DNA of 64,000 nt from Candidatus Endonucleibacter sp. (ex Gigantidas childressi) (GTDB lineage Bacteria; Pseudomonadota; Gammaproteobacteria; Pseudomonadales; Endozoicomonadaceae), in assembly GCA_030674875.1 (NCBI GenBank), contig JASXSU010000003.1, positions 62,001 to 126,000 on the forward strand. The letters are read 5' to 3'. The notes under the pieces were generated by a model, which saw nothing but the letters and a program-made list of their open reading frames with translations, did not search any database and was not told the origin of the DNA. Of the stretch, positions 39,152-49,050 are shown piece by piece; position 1 is the first letter of the stretch; each line of letters opens with the position of its first letter. The position numbers and the translations under genes were made by a program.

Positions 39152-42100
39152 GTGTTCCCTGCGTCCGCAGGGATGAACCGCTTTATGTCAGTACTGCGAC
39201 GTATTAAGTAGTGTTCCCTGCGTCCGCAGGGATGAACCGCGATAGTCATCTACGTGGAAAGCTACATAGTGTTCCCTGCGTCCGCAGGGATGAACCGCTT
39301 ACCTGGTATTAGCTGATTTGCGTTAGTGTTCCCTGCGTCCGCAGGGATGAACCGACTCATCGAATGAAGAACGCGCAACGATAGTGTTCCCTGCGTCCGC
39401 AGGGATGAACCGAGTTCTACCATTTAGCTTATGATTAGATGTGTTCCCTGCGTCCGCAGGGATGAACCGGTGATAGAGTGTTCAGTTCACGTCAAGTGTG
39501 TTCCCTGCGTCCGCAGGGATGAACCGCGATCGAAACGCAACATTCGAGATATGTGTTCCCTGCGTCCGCAGGGATGAACCGTACATATATGAGCCCACAC
39601 ATCAACGTGTTCCCTGCGTCCGCAGGGATGAACCGGCACATCAAACGATCTAGAGTTCGCTAATAGTGTTCCCTGCGTCCGCAGGGATGAACCGCAGGCT
39701 ACGTTAATCTTACTAATCGATGTGTTCCCTGCGTCCGCAGGGATGAACCGAATGTACTCTGAATAGAACTACAGTGTTCCCTGCGTCCGCAGGGATGAAC
39801 CGATTCACAGTAGCATAACAGCTACTAAGAGTGTTCCCTGCGTCCGCAGGGATGAACCGGACTCATATGACATTACAGGTTTATTATACGTGTTCCCTGC
39901 GTCCGCAGGGATGAACCGTTACGTCATATAGTCCGAATAAGTACGTGTGTTCCCTGCGTCCGCAGGGATGAACCGCAGGTACTCAACAATAGCAGAAGCA
40001 TTTGTGTTCCCTGCGTCCGCAGGGATGAACCGGTATACGAATCAGAACAGGCTAAGTAGAGTGTTCCCTGCGTCCGCAGGGATGAACCGCTATAGCAACT
40101 TGCAGTAATGAGCAACTGTGTTCCCTGCGTCCGCAGGGATGAACCGACATTAGCAATGGGAACACTACGAGAAGTGTTCCCTGCGTCCGCAGGGATGAAC
40201 CGTGATCTACTGTAGCTTGTCTCCGTAGAATGTGTTCCCTGCGTCCGCAGGGATGAACCGCCATTACAAGCTCGCAATGCACGAGCGCGTGTTCCCTGCG
40301 TCCGCAGGGATGAACCGCGTCAACGGACTACAGATCTATCTACGTGTTCCCTGCGTCCGCAGGGATGAACCGGCCATTATCTAAGTGGTCCACTGCATGT
40401 GTTCCCTGCGTCCGCAGGGATGAACCGCAGATATAGGTATGTACAAGCATATGAGTGTTCCCTGCGTCCGCAGGGATGAACCGTGTTGAGTCATTAGATT
40501 CCTCTGTATTCGTGTTCCCTGCGTCCGCAGGGATGAACCGGTTCAGCTCGTGATAAGCAGCGTCGTGTGTTCCCTGCGTCCGCAGGGATGAACCGCTACA
40601 GACAGAATCACACAACAACAATCGTGTTCCCTGCGTCCGCAGGGATGAACCGTCGGCTTACATTTGATTCAGCTATGTAGTGTTCCCTGCGTCCGCAGGG
40701 ATGAACCGGCTCTAGGAGATTAGACACCAGACTCAACTGTGTTCCCTGCGTCCGCAGGGATGAACCGCAATGATCTAACATAGCACTAAACGCATGTGTT
40801 CCCTGCGTCCGCAGGGATGAACCGCAGTAACATCTAGATGACAATCTGTACAAGTGTTCCCTGCGTCCGCAGGGATGAACCGCATCGCTTACCGCGTGCT
40901 TAGTACCATGTGTTCCCTGCGTCCGCAGGGATGAACCGGCACATGACAGAAGCCCGTCTTACAAGTGTTCCCTGCGTCCGCAGGGATGAACCGACGTAAT
41001 ATTGGGTACGTCTGCACGTCGTGTGTTCCCTGCGTCCGCAGGGATGAACCGCTAATTCGACTCAGCGTATTACGTGTTCCCTGCGTCCGCAGGGATGAAC
41101 CGGCAGTCAACACCATATCGTACAACCATGTGTTCCCTGCGTCCGCAGGGATGAACCGCAATTGTTCACAGGTTGCAATGCACTTGTGTTCCCTGCGTCC
41201 GCAGGGATGAACCGCGAATTATAAAATCACCGACAACTGCAAGTGTTCCCTGCGTCCGCAGGGATGAACCGTATACAGACTAGCATTGATATCAGATTCA
41301 GTGTTCCCTGCGTCCGCAGGGATGAACCGCTATCACTGTACGCCTCTTCTAGATGTGTTCCCTGCGTCCGCAGGGATGAACCGCTTATGCCGGAACGCTA
41401 TCCTACGATCTGTGTTCCCTGCGTCCGCAGGGATGAACCGACGAGATAAAACAGCAATGACGATACAGTGTTCCCTGCGTCCGCAGGGATGAACCGCTAA
41501 ACATTATCGCTACGACGTTTACGCAGGTGTTCCCTGCGTCCGCAGGGATGAACCGCCATTATGATCAATGTCCGTAAACTCTGTGTTCCCTGCGTCCGCA
41601 GGGATGAACCGACTAAAAACTGACGTGGTTGGTGTTCCCTGCGTCCGCAGGGATGAACCGGCGACATGCTGCAACTGAAAGCAGCATCAAGTGTTCCCTG
41701 CGTCCGCAGGGATGAACCGAATTTTGCTTGCTAGATTACTCTGATATGTGTTCCCTGCGTCCGCAGGGATGAACCGACGCTCTAATGATCAAACGGAATA
41801 CTCAGTGTTCCCTGCGTCCGCAGGGATGAACCGGTCTAGGAGCCTATGGCACTTTCAGCGTGTTCCCTGCGTCCGCAGGGATGAACCGGCATACAACAGG
41901 AATCACTACTAGCCAGTGTTCCCTGCGTCCGCAGGGATGAACCGGCACTTAGGAAGAGTTACAACAGCAGGAGTGTTCCCTGCGTCCGCAGGGATGAACC
42001 GTTATACAAATGTAGCCATACGTCGAGTGTTCCCTGCGTCCGCAGGGATGAACCGGATAACAGTAACATAGACGAATCATCCTAGTGTTCCCTGCGTCCG

Positions 42101-44001
42101 CAGGGATGAACCGAGTACATCAATGAAGAGGCTCGACTGACCGTGTTCCCTGCGTCCGCAGGGATGAACCGACATTAGCGAGTGGTAAAAACTAGAGGAG
42201 CTGTGTTCCCTGCGTCCGCAGGGATGAACCGTTCTCAGATATTGCCGATCAAGCCTGTCATGTGTTCCCTGCGTCCGCAGGGATGAACCGACAGACAGAA
42301 TAGCCGAAACAGTCAAGATAGTGTTCCCTGCGTCCGCAGGGATGAACCGTCGATTAAACGTCCGTTAAGGTCGAATAATCCGTGTTCCCTGCGTCCGCAG
42401 GGATGAACCGCACAGTCAAAAATGCATGACTCTAACTACGTGTGTTCCCTGCGTCCGCAGGGATGAACCGCAGTATTCAGGCTCATGTCTAATGCTTGTG
42501 TTCCCTGCGTCCGCAGGGATGAACCGCCATGATGTGATTCAGTGTACCGCGTGAATGACGCAGCTAACTGGCAACAGCGTGTTCCCTGCGTCCGCAGGGA
42601 TGAACCGATCGACTGACGCTAGTACTGACACGGTGAGCGTGTTCCCTGCGTCCGCAGGGATGAACCGCAGGTACTAGATATACCGGCAAGTAATTCGTTT
42701 ACGCGTATGTGTTCCCTGCGTCCGCAGGGATGAACCGCAGGATACGCATCATGTAACGCTTGTGTTCCCTGCGTCCGCAGGGATGAACCGCGACTACCGA
42801 TACCCATTATAGCGTGTTCCCTGCGTCCGCAGGGATGAACCGTTATATCAATATCGACTGGGTTAATTGGTAGGGTGTTCCCTGCGTCCGCAGGGATGAA
42901 CCGATACAACAGATGCATCCGTTACAGGTTTCAATGTGTTCCCTGCGTCCGCAGGGATGAACCGCTTAAATGAGTCGTTTAACCTTGTTATCTGCAGTGT
43001 TCCCTGCGTCCGCAGGGATGAACCGGTTTTTTGCATTGTCTCCTCCGATTTTTTCAGGTGTTCCCTGCGTCCGCAGGGATGAACCGTCATGCAGATTAAC
43101 TAAATCTAATATGAGGGCGTGTTCCCTGCGTCCGCAGGGATGAACCGCAAGCTCCTCTTGGTACAGGGCATCTTGCCCAGTGTTCCCTGCGTCCGCAGGG
43201 ATGAACCGATGGGAATTAGATACCCTGCGTCGAATGTCGTGTGTTCCCTGCGTCCGCAGGGATGAACCGAGCTTCAGGAGCATCATAACTGCAACAGACA
43301 AGTGTTCCCTGCGTCCGCAGGGATGAACCGTGATTGATCATCGGGTAATGATTCCTCGTTGTGTGTTCCCTGCGTCCGCAGGGATGAACCGCGAGCAGAC
43401 GGAGAAACCGGCGAAATATACGAGTGTTCCCTGCGTCCGCAGGGATGAACCGCACGATGGCCCAGATAATCCCGATGACTATAAGTGTTCCCTGCGTCCG
43501 CAGGGATGAACCGTCGGCGTATACATCGTTAGCGTAACCACTGCCGTGTTCCCTGCGTCCGCAGGGATGAACCGAGTACACGCATGAAAAGACATCGACT
43601 GAGCCGGTGTTCCCTGCGTCCGCAGGGATGAACCGCGCTACTAATATGTGGTCGTCTAATAGAGCAAGTGTTCCCTGCGTCCGCAGGGATGAACCACACC
43701 TCGTACAGTGTAATCGGAAATAGCTGTCGTGTTCCCTGCGTCCGCAGGGATGAACCGGAGTTGTGCAGGTCATTTGGTTATGTTATCCTGTGTTCCCTGC
43801 TTCCGCAGGGATGAACCGGCCACGGTGCAGGATCAGAAGCGCACCTAAAAGTGTTCCCTGCGTCCGCAGGGATGAACCGACGGCGATGTTGTACAGATCG
43901 CACAATAAAACGTGTTCCCTGCGTCCGCAGGGATGAACCTAATACATACTACACACTCGGTCTATTCAACGAGTGTTTCCTGCGTCCGCAGGGATGAACC
44001 G
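39152..44001 (+). CRISPR. Type I-E CRISPR array, 84 repeats and 83 spacers
   Basis: The 29-nt repeat begins GTGTTCCCTGCG, has the stem CCCTGCG/CGCAGGG, and ends GGATGAACCG, close to the E. coli I-E repeat. I placed every repeat: first 39152-39180, last 43973-44001. Mutated repeats occur only near the far end (last base at 43696, G to T at 43801, last base at 43940, C to T at 43979), so the leader is on the left. Spacers 1-64 (39181-42813) have lengths 20-32 nt plus outliers of 52 nt (42527-42578) and 41 nt (42668-42708), mean 28.2; only spacer 57 is 32 nt. Spacers 65-83 (42843-43972) are all exactly 32 nt. Repeat and spacer lengths sum to the full 4850 bp. Open frames across the array on both strands are artefacts of the repeat. 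Confidence 0.98.
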
Positions 44002-44008
44002 GTTTTAT

Positions 44009-44141
44009 TATACCTCTACCCATTCTCTTTGAAGAAATAAGGTTGTTGGCTGCCATCACTCAATCTAATCTCTCCCTATTCATAAGCGCATAGATTGCTC
44101 TCATTTGTCTCTTACTCACATCGGCAATAGCAACTGATATA
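44009..44141. repeat. ERIC-like element (degenerate) directly after the array
   Basis: TATACCTCTACCCATTCTCT with GGTTGTTGGCTGCCATCACT in the left half and ACATCGGCAATAGCAACTGA at the right end. The centre CATAAGCGCAT matches the partial copy at 2440-2517. It starts 8 bp after the last repeat and marks the right edge of an element-free region. Confidence 0.6.
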
Positions 44142-44189
44142 TATCTGCTGTTACTCTATAGGCAATATTGAGACAGTTAGGTATATGTT

Positions 44190-45638
44190 GTGGCACAAAC
44201 TTTTTATTGGTACGACTATGAAACATTTGGTACGGATCCAGCACGTGACTGGCCTGCCCAGTTTGGAGGTATCCGTACGGATGCTAACTTTAATGAGATC
44301 GGTGAGCCTCTGGAGCTATTCGCTCGATTACCGAATGATCAGGTACCTAATCCTGAAGCCTGTCTGATTACGGGGCTAACACCGCAAGCAGTGAATGCAC
44401 GCGGTATTTGTGAGACGGATTTTATCGCAACTATAAATAAAGTCTTTTGTCAGCCTAATACCTGTGTACTTGGTTACAACACGCTGCGCTTTGATGATGA
44501 AGTAACGCGCTACAGTCTCTACCGGAATTTTATGGATCCTTACGCGCGTGAGTGGCAGAACGGTTGCAGTCGCTGGGATTTGATTGATGTCGTCAGGCTC
44601 TGCTCTGCATTGCGTCCAGAGGGTATTAACTGGCCAAAGTTTGAAGATGGTTCCGTTAGTTTTAAGCTTAGTCAGTTGACCGAGGCTAATGATATCAAAC
44701 ATGCATCTGCGCATGATGCGGTTTCAGATGTACGAGCTACAATAGCATTGGCTCGCTTGCTACGTGGAAAACAAGAAAGATTATTTAATTATGCACGCGA
44801 TAACAGTCAGAAGCAGAAGGTAGCCATATTGCTGAATGTTAATGCGCGTAAACCCGTGGTGCATATATCTCGGCGCTATTCGTCAGCGCGTCATTGTTTG
44901 GGGGTTGTTGTGCCGGTCATCTCACATCCTGTGAATAAAAATGGTGTGGTCGTTTATGATATTAGTGTTGATCCTGCGCCATTTATGGAACTCTCAGTGG
45001 ATGAGATACGGCACCGATTGTATACCAGCAATAAAGAGTTGGCAGAAGATGGTCTGATACGTCTTCCGATAAAAACGGTACACATTAACAAAGCTCCAGT
45101 GGTAGTTCCTTGGAGTGTGCTGCGTGAAGAGGATAAACAGCGTCTGGGTATTGATCAGTCACAGTGCGAGAGGAATCACCAGAGACTATTTTTGGATGAG
45201 CAGCTGTTTCAATCTTTCACAGAGACTATCAGAACAGTACTATCAGAGCGTTCTTATAGTTCTCACACTGATTCAGATCATATGCTCTATAGTGGTGGTT
45301 TCTTCTGTTCTGATGACAAAAAGCATATTCAACAGGTTAATAGGTCGTCTCCGGAGCAGCTGAAAGACCTCAGATTATCGTTTTTCGATGCGCGTCTGCA
45401 GGAAATGATGTTTCGCTATCGGGCACGAAACTGGCCGGAAACACTGAATGCGGAGGAGAAATCTAAGTGGCAGACATTCCGCAGAAAACGCTTACTTGAT
45501 CCGCAGGGTGGGGGTAGTTTAACCCTAGATCAGTTTTTTGAACAAATAAGCACGTTAATGGGTGAAGTTGATGAAACTAAGCAATCTATTCTTGCTGAGC
45601 TGGAAGCTTATGGACTTCAACTCCAATCTGATCTCTAA
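44190..45638 (+). CDS. sbcB: Exodeoxyribonuclease I
   Basis: 482 residues from a GTG at 44190. FYWYDYETFGTDPARDWPAQ holds the first acidic motif (DxE), LGYNTLRFDDEVTRYSLYRN the second, and ASAHDAVSDVRATIALARLL the HxxxxD motif of DEDDh exonucleases. The C-terminal part (EKSKWQTFRRKRLLDP) is the ExoI-specific helical domain. Length matches E. coli (475). It digests single-stranded DNA 3' to 5' in recombination and repair. It is the next gene after the CRISPR array, with no ribosome-binding site better than a weak one before GTG. DEDD exonucleases are among the host enzymes that trim prespacer ends in I-E systems, so the neighbourhood is suggestive. Confidence 0.95.
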   Translation: MAQTFYWYDYETFGTDPARDWPAQFGGIRTDANFNEIGEPLELFARLPNDQVPNPEACLITGLTPQAVNARGICETDFIATINKVFCQPNTCVLGYNTLRFDDEVTRYSLYRNFMDPYAREWQNGCSRWDLIDVVRLCSALRPEGINWPKFEDGSVSFKLSQLTEANDIKHASAHDAVSDVRATIALARLLRGKQERLFNYARDNSQKQKVAILLNVNARKPVVHISRRYSSARHCLGVVVPVISHPVNKNGVVVYDISVDPAPFMELSVDEIRHRLYTSNKELAEDGLIRLPIKTVHINKAPVVVPWSVLREEDKQRLGIDQSQCERNHQRLFLDEQLFQSFTETIRTVLSERSYSSHTDSDHMLYSGGFFCSDDKKHIQQVNRSSPEQLKDLRLSFFDARLQEMMFRYRARNWPETLNAEEKSKWQTFRRKRLLDPQGGGSLTLDQFFEQISTLMGEVDETKQSILAELEAYGLQLQSDL

Positions 45639-45663
45639 CGATTGAACTACCTATTATTCGTTA

Positions 45664-45792
45664 TATGCCCATTTCCGTTGAAGGTGTTAGTTGTTAACTG
45701 CTATCACTCACCCCCAAACACTTACTACTTATTTGTAGGATCATGGGGGATTCGTTGGTAATACTCCCACCTTCAATGGTAACGGGTGTATA
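45664..45792. repeat. ERIC-like element, first of a back-to-back pair
   Basis: TATGCCCATTTCCGTTGAAG to TTCAATGGTAACGGGTGTATA, the GTTACC-arm subtype. Its end TATA is shared with the next copy. Confidence 0.85.
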
Positions 45793-45917
45793 CCCGTCGC
45801 CTTTTAATCTGCTACGTTGTTGGCTGCGCTCGCTCACCCAGATCACCTATTACTTGTAGGATTATGGGACTTCGCTTACTTGCCGCCTAGTAGCAACTTG
45901 AAATCTTTTGGGTGTAA
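45789..45917. repeat. ERIC-like element, second of a back-to-back pair
   Basis: TATACCCGTCGCCTTTTAAT to CTTGAAATCTTTTGGGTGTA, the GTCGCC-arm subtype, with the core CTCGCTCACCCAGATCACCT. The stretch 45639-45937 is made almost wholly of these two elements. Confidence 0.85.
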
Positions 45918-45937
45918 ATGCTTAATTTTGGTTAATC

Positions 45938-46555
45938 TTATACACCTTGATCGAAAAAATTTACAAGCATTGTATCCAGTGAATACTCGGCACCAATTAT
46001 TAGCAGATCATTTTTCTCAGTAAGCTGCTTTAGAATCTCTGATCCGTGCCTGAGATGATCCACAGATGCGTTAATGTTGGCACGAACAGCCTCCTGCATC
46101 AATATTTCAGGGGTTTCGTGTTCTTTTTGTAGAACGTCTTTTACGGAAATGTTGATGTGGTTTATAATGGAGCGCAGATTAGGTGATTTCTCTGGTACTG
46201 GATGTTGAAACGCATCAATTGTAGCCAGAATAGCCCCGCAGTTAGAGTGCCCCAATACCACCACTAGCTTTACCCCAAAGCGTTCGGCAGCAAACTCAAC
46301 ACTGCCTATTTGTGAAGGCGCAACGATGTTGCCAGCAACTCTAATAACAAAAAGATCTCCTATTCCTTGGTCAAAAATAATTTCAGCTGGAACTCTAGAG
46401 TCCGAGCAGCCAAGTAGAATTGCAAATGGTTCCTGCTCTAAAGGCATGTTGCTGAGCTGGTTTAAGCTCGGTAACTTATTTTGTTTTACAGCTCCTGATA
46501 TAAAGCGTTTATTGCCCTCTTTTAAACGCTCAAGGGCTTTCAGTGCTAGAACCAT
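45938..46555 (-). CDS. can: Beta-class carbonic anhydrase
   Basis: 205 residues. Zinc ligands are visible in LLGCSDSRVPAEIIFDQG (Cys, Asp) and VLGHSNCGAI (His, Cys). RVAGNIVAPSQIGSVEFAAE is the conserved linker. It interconverts CO2 and bicarbonate in the cytoplasm. GGAG precedes the ATG. trpS ends 42 bp upstream on the same strand, so the two may be cotranscribed. The extreme 5' end of this gene has a diverged copy at about 54.03-54.09 kb. Confidence 0.95.
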   Translation of the reverse strand: MVLALKALERLKEGNKRFISGAVKQNKLPSLNQLSNMPLEQEPFAILLGCSDSRVPAEIIFDQGIGDLFVIRVAGNIVAPSQIGSVEFAAERFGVKLVVVLGHSNCGAILATIDAFQHPVPEKSPNLRSIINHINISVKDVLQKEHETPEILMQEAVRANINASVDHLRHGSEILKQLTEKNDLLIIGAEYSLDTMLVNFFDQGV

Positions 46556-46597
46556 CTTTTACTATCTCCATTCATAAGTTATCAGTGCCCTGCAAGC

Positions 46598-47608
46598 TCA
46601 TGAAAAGGAATGAATTCCCACCGCTTTTTTAATTTCAGCAAGAAAAGGTGCGGCTTCGTCTCGTGCTTTGTCGGCACCTTTCTGTAGCTCTGACTCAATA
46701 AGGTTAGTGTCTTTTACAATATTATCATACTGCTTACGAGGTTCAGTCAACTGTGAATTCAGGTATTCAAACAATTGGTTTTTTAAGTCACCCCAACCTA
46801 CTCCTGCTTCATATTCTTTGCGTTTTTCAGTAATCTCAACGTCATTTGCAAAGGCGGAAAAAATCTGAAAGAGAGTACAATCTTCAGTGTTTTTTGGCTG
46901 ACCTGGCTCAAGATCGTTTGTCTTGATTTTACGAATCAGTTTTAATAAGTTCTTCTCAGAGCTGAACAGTGGAATAGTATTGTTATAGCTTTTGCTCATT
47001 TTTCGTCCGTCAAGACCATTGAGGATAGAGATATGCTCGCCAACAACAGCTTCTGGTAATGTGAAGTTCGTCTTGTAGCAATGATTCATGCGGCCAGCAA
47101 TATCACGGGCCATTTCTAAGTGTTGTATCTGATCACGACCTACTGGCACCTTATGGGCGTTAAATATCAGAATATCTGCGGCCATCAATACAGGGTAACA
47201 AAATAGCCCCATGGTTATTGCTTTGTCTAAATTTTTCTCTCCGGTATTATCATTAGCTTGCACTGCAGCTTTATAAGCATGGGATCTATTCATTAGGCCT
47301 TTGGCTGTCATGCACCCTATAATCCAGTTTAGTTCCATAATTTCTGGGATATCTGACTGACGATAAAATATAGCATGATCCGTATTCAATCCCAGAGCTA
47401 GCCAGGTAGCTGCTATCTCCAGACAGGACTGGTGTATGCGCTGGGGGTCTTTACTCTTAACCAATGCATGATAGTCGGCCAAGAAGTAATAGGCTTGGAT
47501 GTTATCATGGTAACTTTGGGTTATCGCAGGCTTAATAGCCCCAACGTAGTTTCCTAAGTGAGGGGTGCCTGTTGTTGTAATGCCAGTAAGTACTTTAATT
47601 TTGCTCAT
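46598..47608 (-). CDS. trpS: Tryptophanyl-tRNA synthetase
   Basis: Started at 47608 the product has 336 residues, the normal TrpRS length, and begins MSKIKVLTGITTTGTPHLGN, where the class-I HIGH-type motif is TPHLGN. A longer in-frame start at 47752 would add 48 residues encoded partly by an ERIC-like element and is rejected. The second class-I signature is GRKMSKSYNNTI. KGADKARDEAAPFLAEI is the C-terminal helix. It charges tRNA-Trp. Its 3' half has a decayed duplicate at 54124-54640. Confidence 0.95.
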   Translation of the reverse strand: MSKIKVLTGITTTGTPHLGNYVGAIKPAITQSYHDNIQAYYFLADYHALVKSKDPQRIHQSCLEIAATWLALGLNTDHAIFYRQSDIPEIMELNWIIGCMTAKGLMNRSHAYKAAVQANDNTGEKNLDKAITMGLFCYPVLMAADILIFNAHKVPVGRDQIQHLEMARDIAGRMNHCYKTNFTLPEAVVGEHISILNGLDGRKMSKSYNNTIPLFSSEKNLLKLIRKIKTNDLEPGQPKNTEDCTLFQIFSAFANDVEITEKRKEYEAGVGWGDLKNQLFEYLNSQLTEPRKQYDNIVKDTNLIESELQKGADKARDEAAPFLAEIKKAVGIHSFS

Positions 47609-47698
47609 TGGTTGAAAAATCACAGTTGGGTCATAGTTGGGCCATAGTTGCCGGACGTAATAGCCATCATCACATGAGTTAACTATTGAGGTAACTAA

Positions 47699-47819
47699 TA
47701 TACTCTTTACCATTGACGGTGGGAGTTGACAGCTCTTATTCACCACAGTCACCGACTACTCCTAGCTTATGGGCCTTTGCTAGTTTGTAGCCTACACTCT
47801 CAATGTTTTTGAGTGTATA
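47699..47819. repeat. ERIC-like element upstream of trpS
   Basis: TATACTCTTTACCATTGACG to TTTTTGAGTGTATA, with the centre CACCGACTACTCCTAGCTTA. It lies 90 bp upstream of the trpS start, in the divergent gap to the C39-like gene. Confidence 0.75.
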
Positions 47820-47944
47820 AGTATATTTGAAAAAACACTGGGTATTATAGGTCTCTAAAAGCCTGACGACAATATTGGCCTGTTACAGATAATCAATAGA
47901 TAGTAATATGACTGAAAGGAAACTATCAATATTAAGGAAAGACG

Positions 47945-48475
47945 ATGCTAAATACACCGTTTTATTCTCAGTTATTAACCGAAAACAATTACCAGTTAGA
48001 AGGGTTTGAGTCTATAGAAGATGCTAAATCATGGACTAAGCGAATATGTGGTTTGGCTTGTTTAAAAATGGTGATTGCCAAGGTAACTAATCAGACGGTT
48101 CCCTTAAAAAGTCTGCTTGACCAAGGGTTAGCGGTAGGTGGTTATATGAAAGGCGTTGGTTGGATTCACCAAGGTCTTGTTGATGTTGCTAGTCAATACG
48201 GTATTATCGGCGAATGCCAAAGTATTGATGATGAGCTAGAGCTTATTGATAAGGCTCTTGACAGCGGAAAGCTGGTTATTGCATCTGTTAGTTGTGGCTT
48301 CGATCAGAAAAAAAAAGGTGGGCATTTGGTCTTGATCATTGGAGCAAAACCGGATGGCTTCCTCATTCATCACCCCTCGTCTGAAGAAAATGAGCAGTGG
48401 TTCCATCACTTTGTTAGCAGAGATGATTTTATGCGATGCTTTTCTGAAAACGGTAATATAATTACCATTTCTTGA
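47945..48475 (+). CDS. C39-like cysteine peptidase family protein
   Basis: 176 residues, no signal peptide. SWTKRICGLACLKMVIAKVT has the family nucleophile context (CGLAC with an upstream Trp). The histidine motif is KKGGHLVLIIGAKPDG. The third position, normally Asp or Asn before Pro, reads IHHPSSEE. The fold is the papain-like C39_2 family, of which single-domain members have undefined substrates. It has a good AAGGA site. It is divergent from trpS and not next to an ABC transporter or a peptide precursor, so a bacteriocin role is not supported. The 3' tail is duplicated at 54641. Confidence 0.75.
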   Translation: MLNTPFYSQLLTENNYQLEGFESIEDAKSWTKRICGLACLKMVIAKVTNQTVPLKSLLDQGLAVGGYMKGVGWIHQGLVDVASQYGIIGECQSIDDELELIDKALDSGKLVIASVSCGFDQKKKGGHLVLIIGAKPDGFLIHHPSSEENEQWFHHFVSRDDFMRCFSENGNIITIS

Positions 48476-48550
48476 TTTATCCCTATGGTAATGGCTCATA
48501 TCGGCAACTAAAATGCTGTGGATAAAAATGGCTACCAGCACAGCTGTATC

Positions 48551-48634
48551 TATACTCATTCCGCTTAAAAGTATGGTTGCTCACTTCTCTAGCTCACCTC
48601 AATCACCTACTACTCGTAGGTTCACGGGGGGATT
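48551..48634. repeat. ERIC-like element, left part only
   Basis: TATACTCATTCCGCTTAAAA through CACCTCAATCACCTACTACT to CGTAGGTTCACGGGG, then cut off by transposase sequence. A short diverged piece of the same left end is present at 54728 as part of the duplication. Confidence 0.6.
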
Positions 48635-48639
48635 CCCTA

Positions 48640-49050
48640 CCTATATTTCTAAACTGGCATAGCAAAAAGAAAGTATCTGGAGTACCGCTCTATATTGCAG
48701 CTCGTCGAACTCTGAAAGGATTGTTGATCGTCGTAGCTGCTAAAAAGCCAGGCAGCATAATAGATGACTATAGTAAGCGCTGGAGTGTTGAAGCCATGCT
48801 TGGCAATCTAAAAAGTCGGGGCTTTGATTTGGAGTCCACACATATGACGAACCTTGACAGGATGAATAAACTAACGGGACTACTGACTATTGCTGTTGTG
48901 TGGTGCCTACTAGTAGGGCACTGGTGTTATGGGAATGCAAATAAATTGCCGCTGAACTAGCATTACCGTCCAGCCAAGAGTCTGTTTCTATTAGGCTTAT
49001 ACGGGTACTCAAAAGCAGCTGTGCCAAAAATGATCAAACCACTTTTTTAG
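48640..49050 (+). pseudogene. IS4-family transposase, C-terminal remnant
   Basis: VPLYIAARRTLKGLLIVVAA, then IIDDYSKRWSVEAMLGNLKS, RGFDLESTHMTN and LTGLLTIAVVWCLLVGHW are the C-terminal catalytic region of IS4 transposases (Y-(2)-R-(3)-E-(6)-K signature YSKRWSVEAMLGNLK). An amber codon interrupts at 48958, after which the tail (HYRPAKSLFLLGLYG, then MIKPLF) continues in frame to 49050. The N-terminal two-thirds are missing. Confidence 0.85.

Noticed and set aside
39181-42813. Sequencing indels as the reason for short spacers
   Set aside because: The 29-nt repeats in the same block have no indels, while nearly every spacer would need several. A structural assembly artefact is not excluded, and is named as a refuting result.
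39924-43773. Open frames through the CRISPR array on both strands, with a recurring nine-residue phrase
   Set aside because: They are produced by the 29-nt repeat read in different frames; no start signals, no family, and the array explains the DNA fully.
39181-43972. Short words shared between spacers, for example an 11-mer between spacers 26 and 56, a 10-mer between 13 and 66, and a similar layout of spacers 53 and 77
   Set aside because: With 83 spacers and about 2.4 kb of sequence, a few shared 9- to 11-mers are expected by chance. I could not show that newer spacers derive from older ones.
47609-47752. N-terminal extension of trpS
   Set aside because: The extra 48 residues run into an ERIC-like element and the shorter start gives the exact family length and N-terminus.
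47945-48475. C39-like gene as part of a bacteriocin export system
   Set aside because: No ABC transporter, no leader peptide gene and no membrane segments are nearby.
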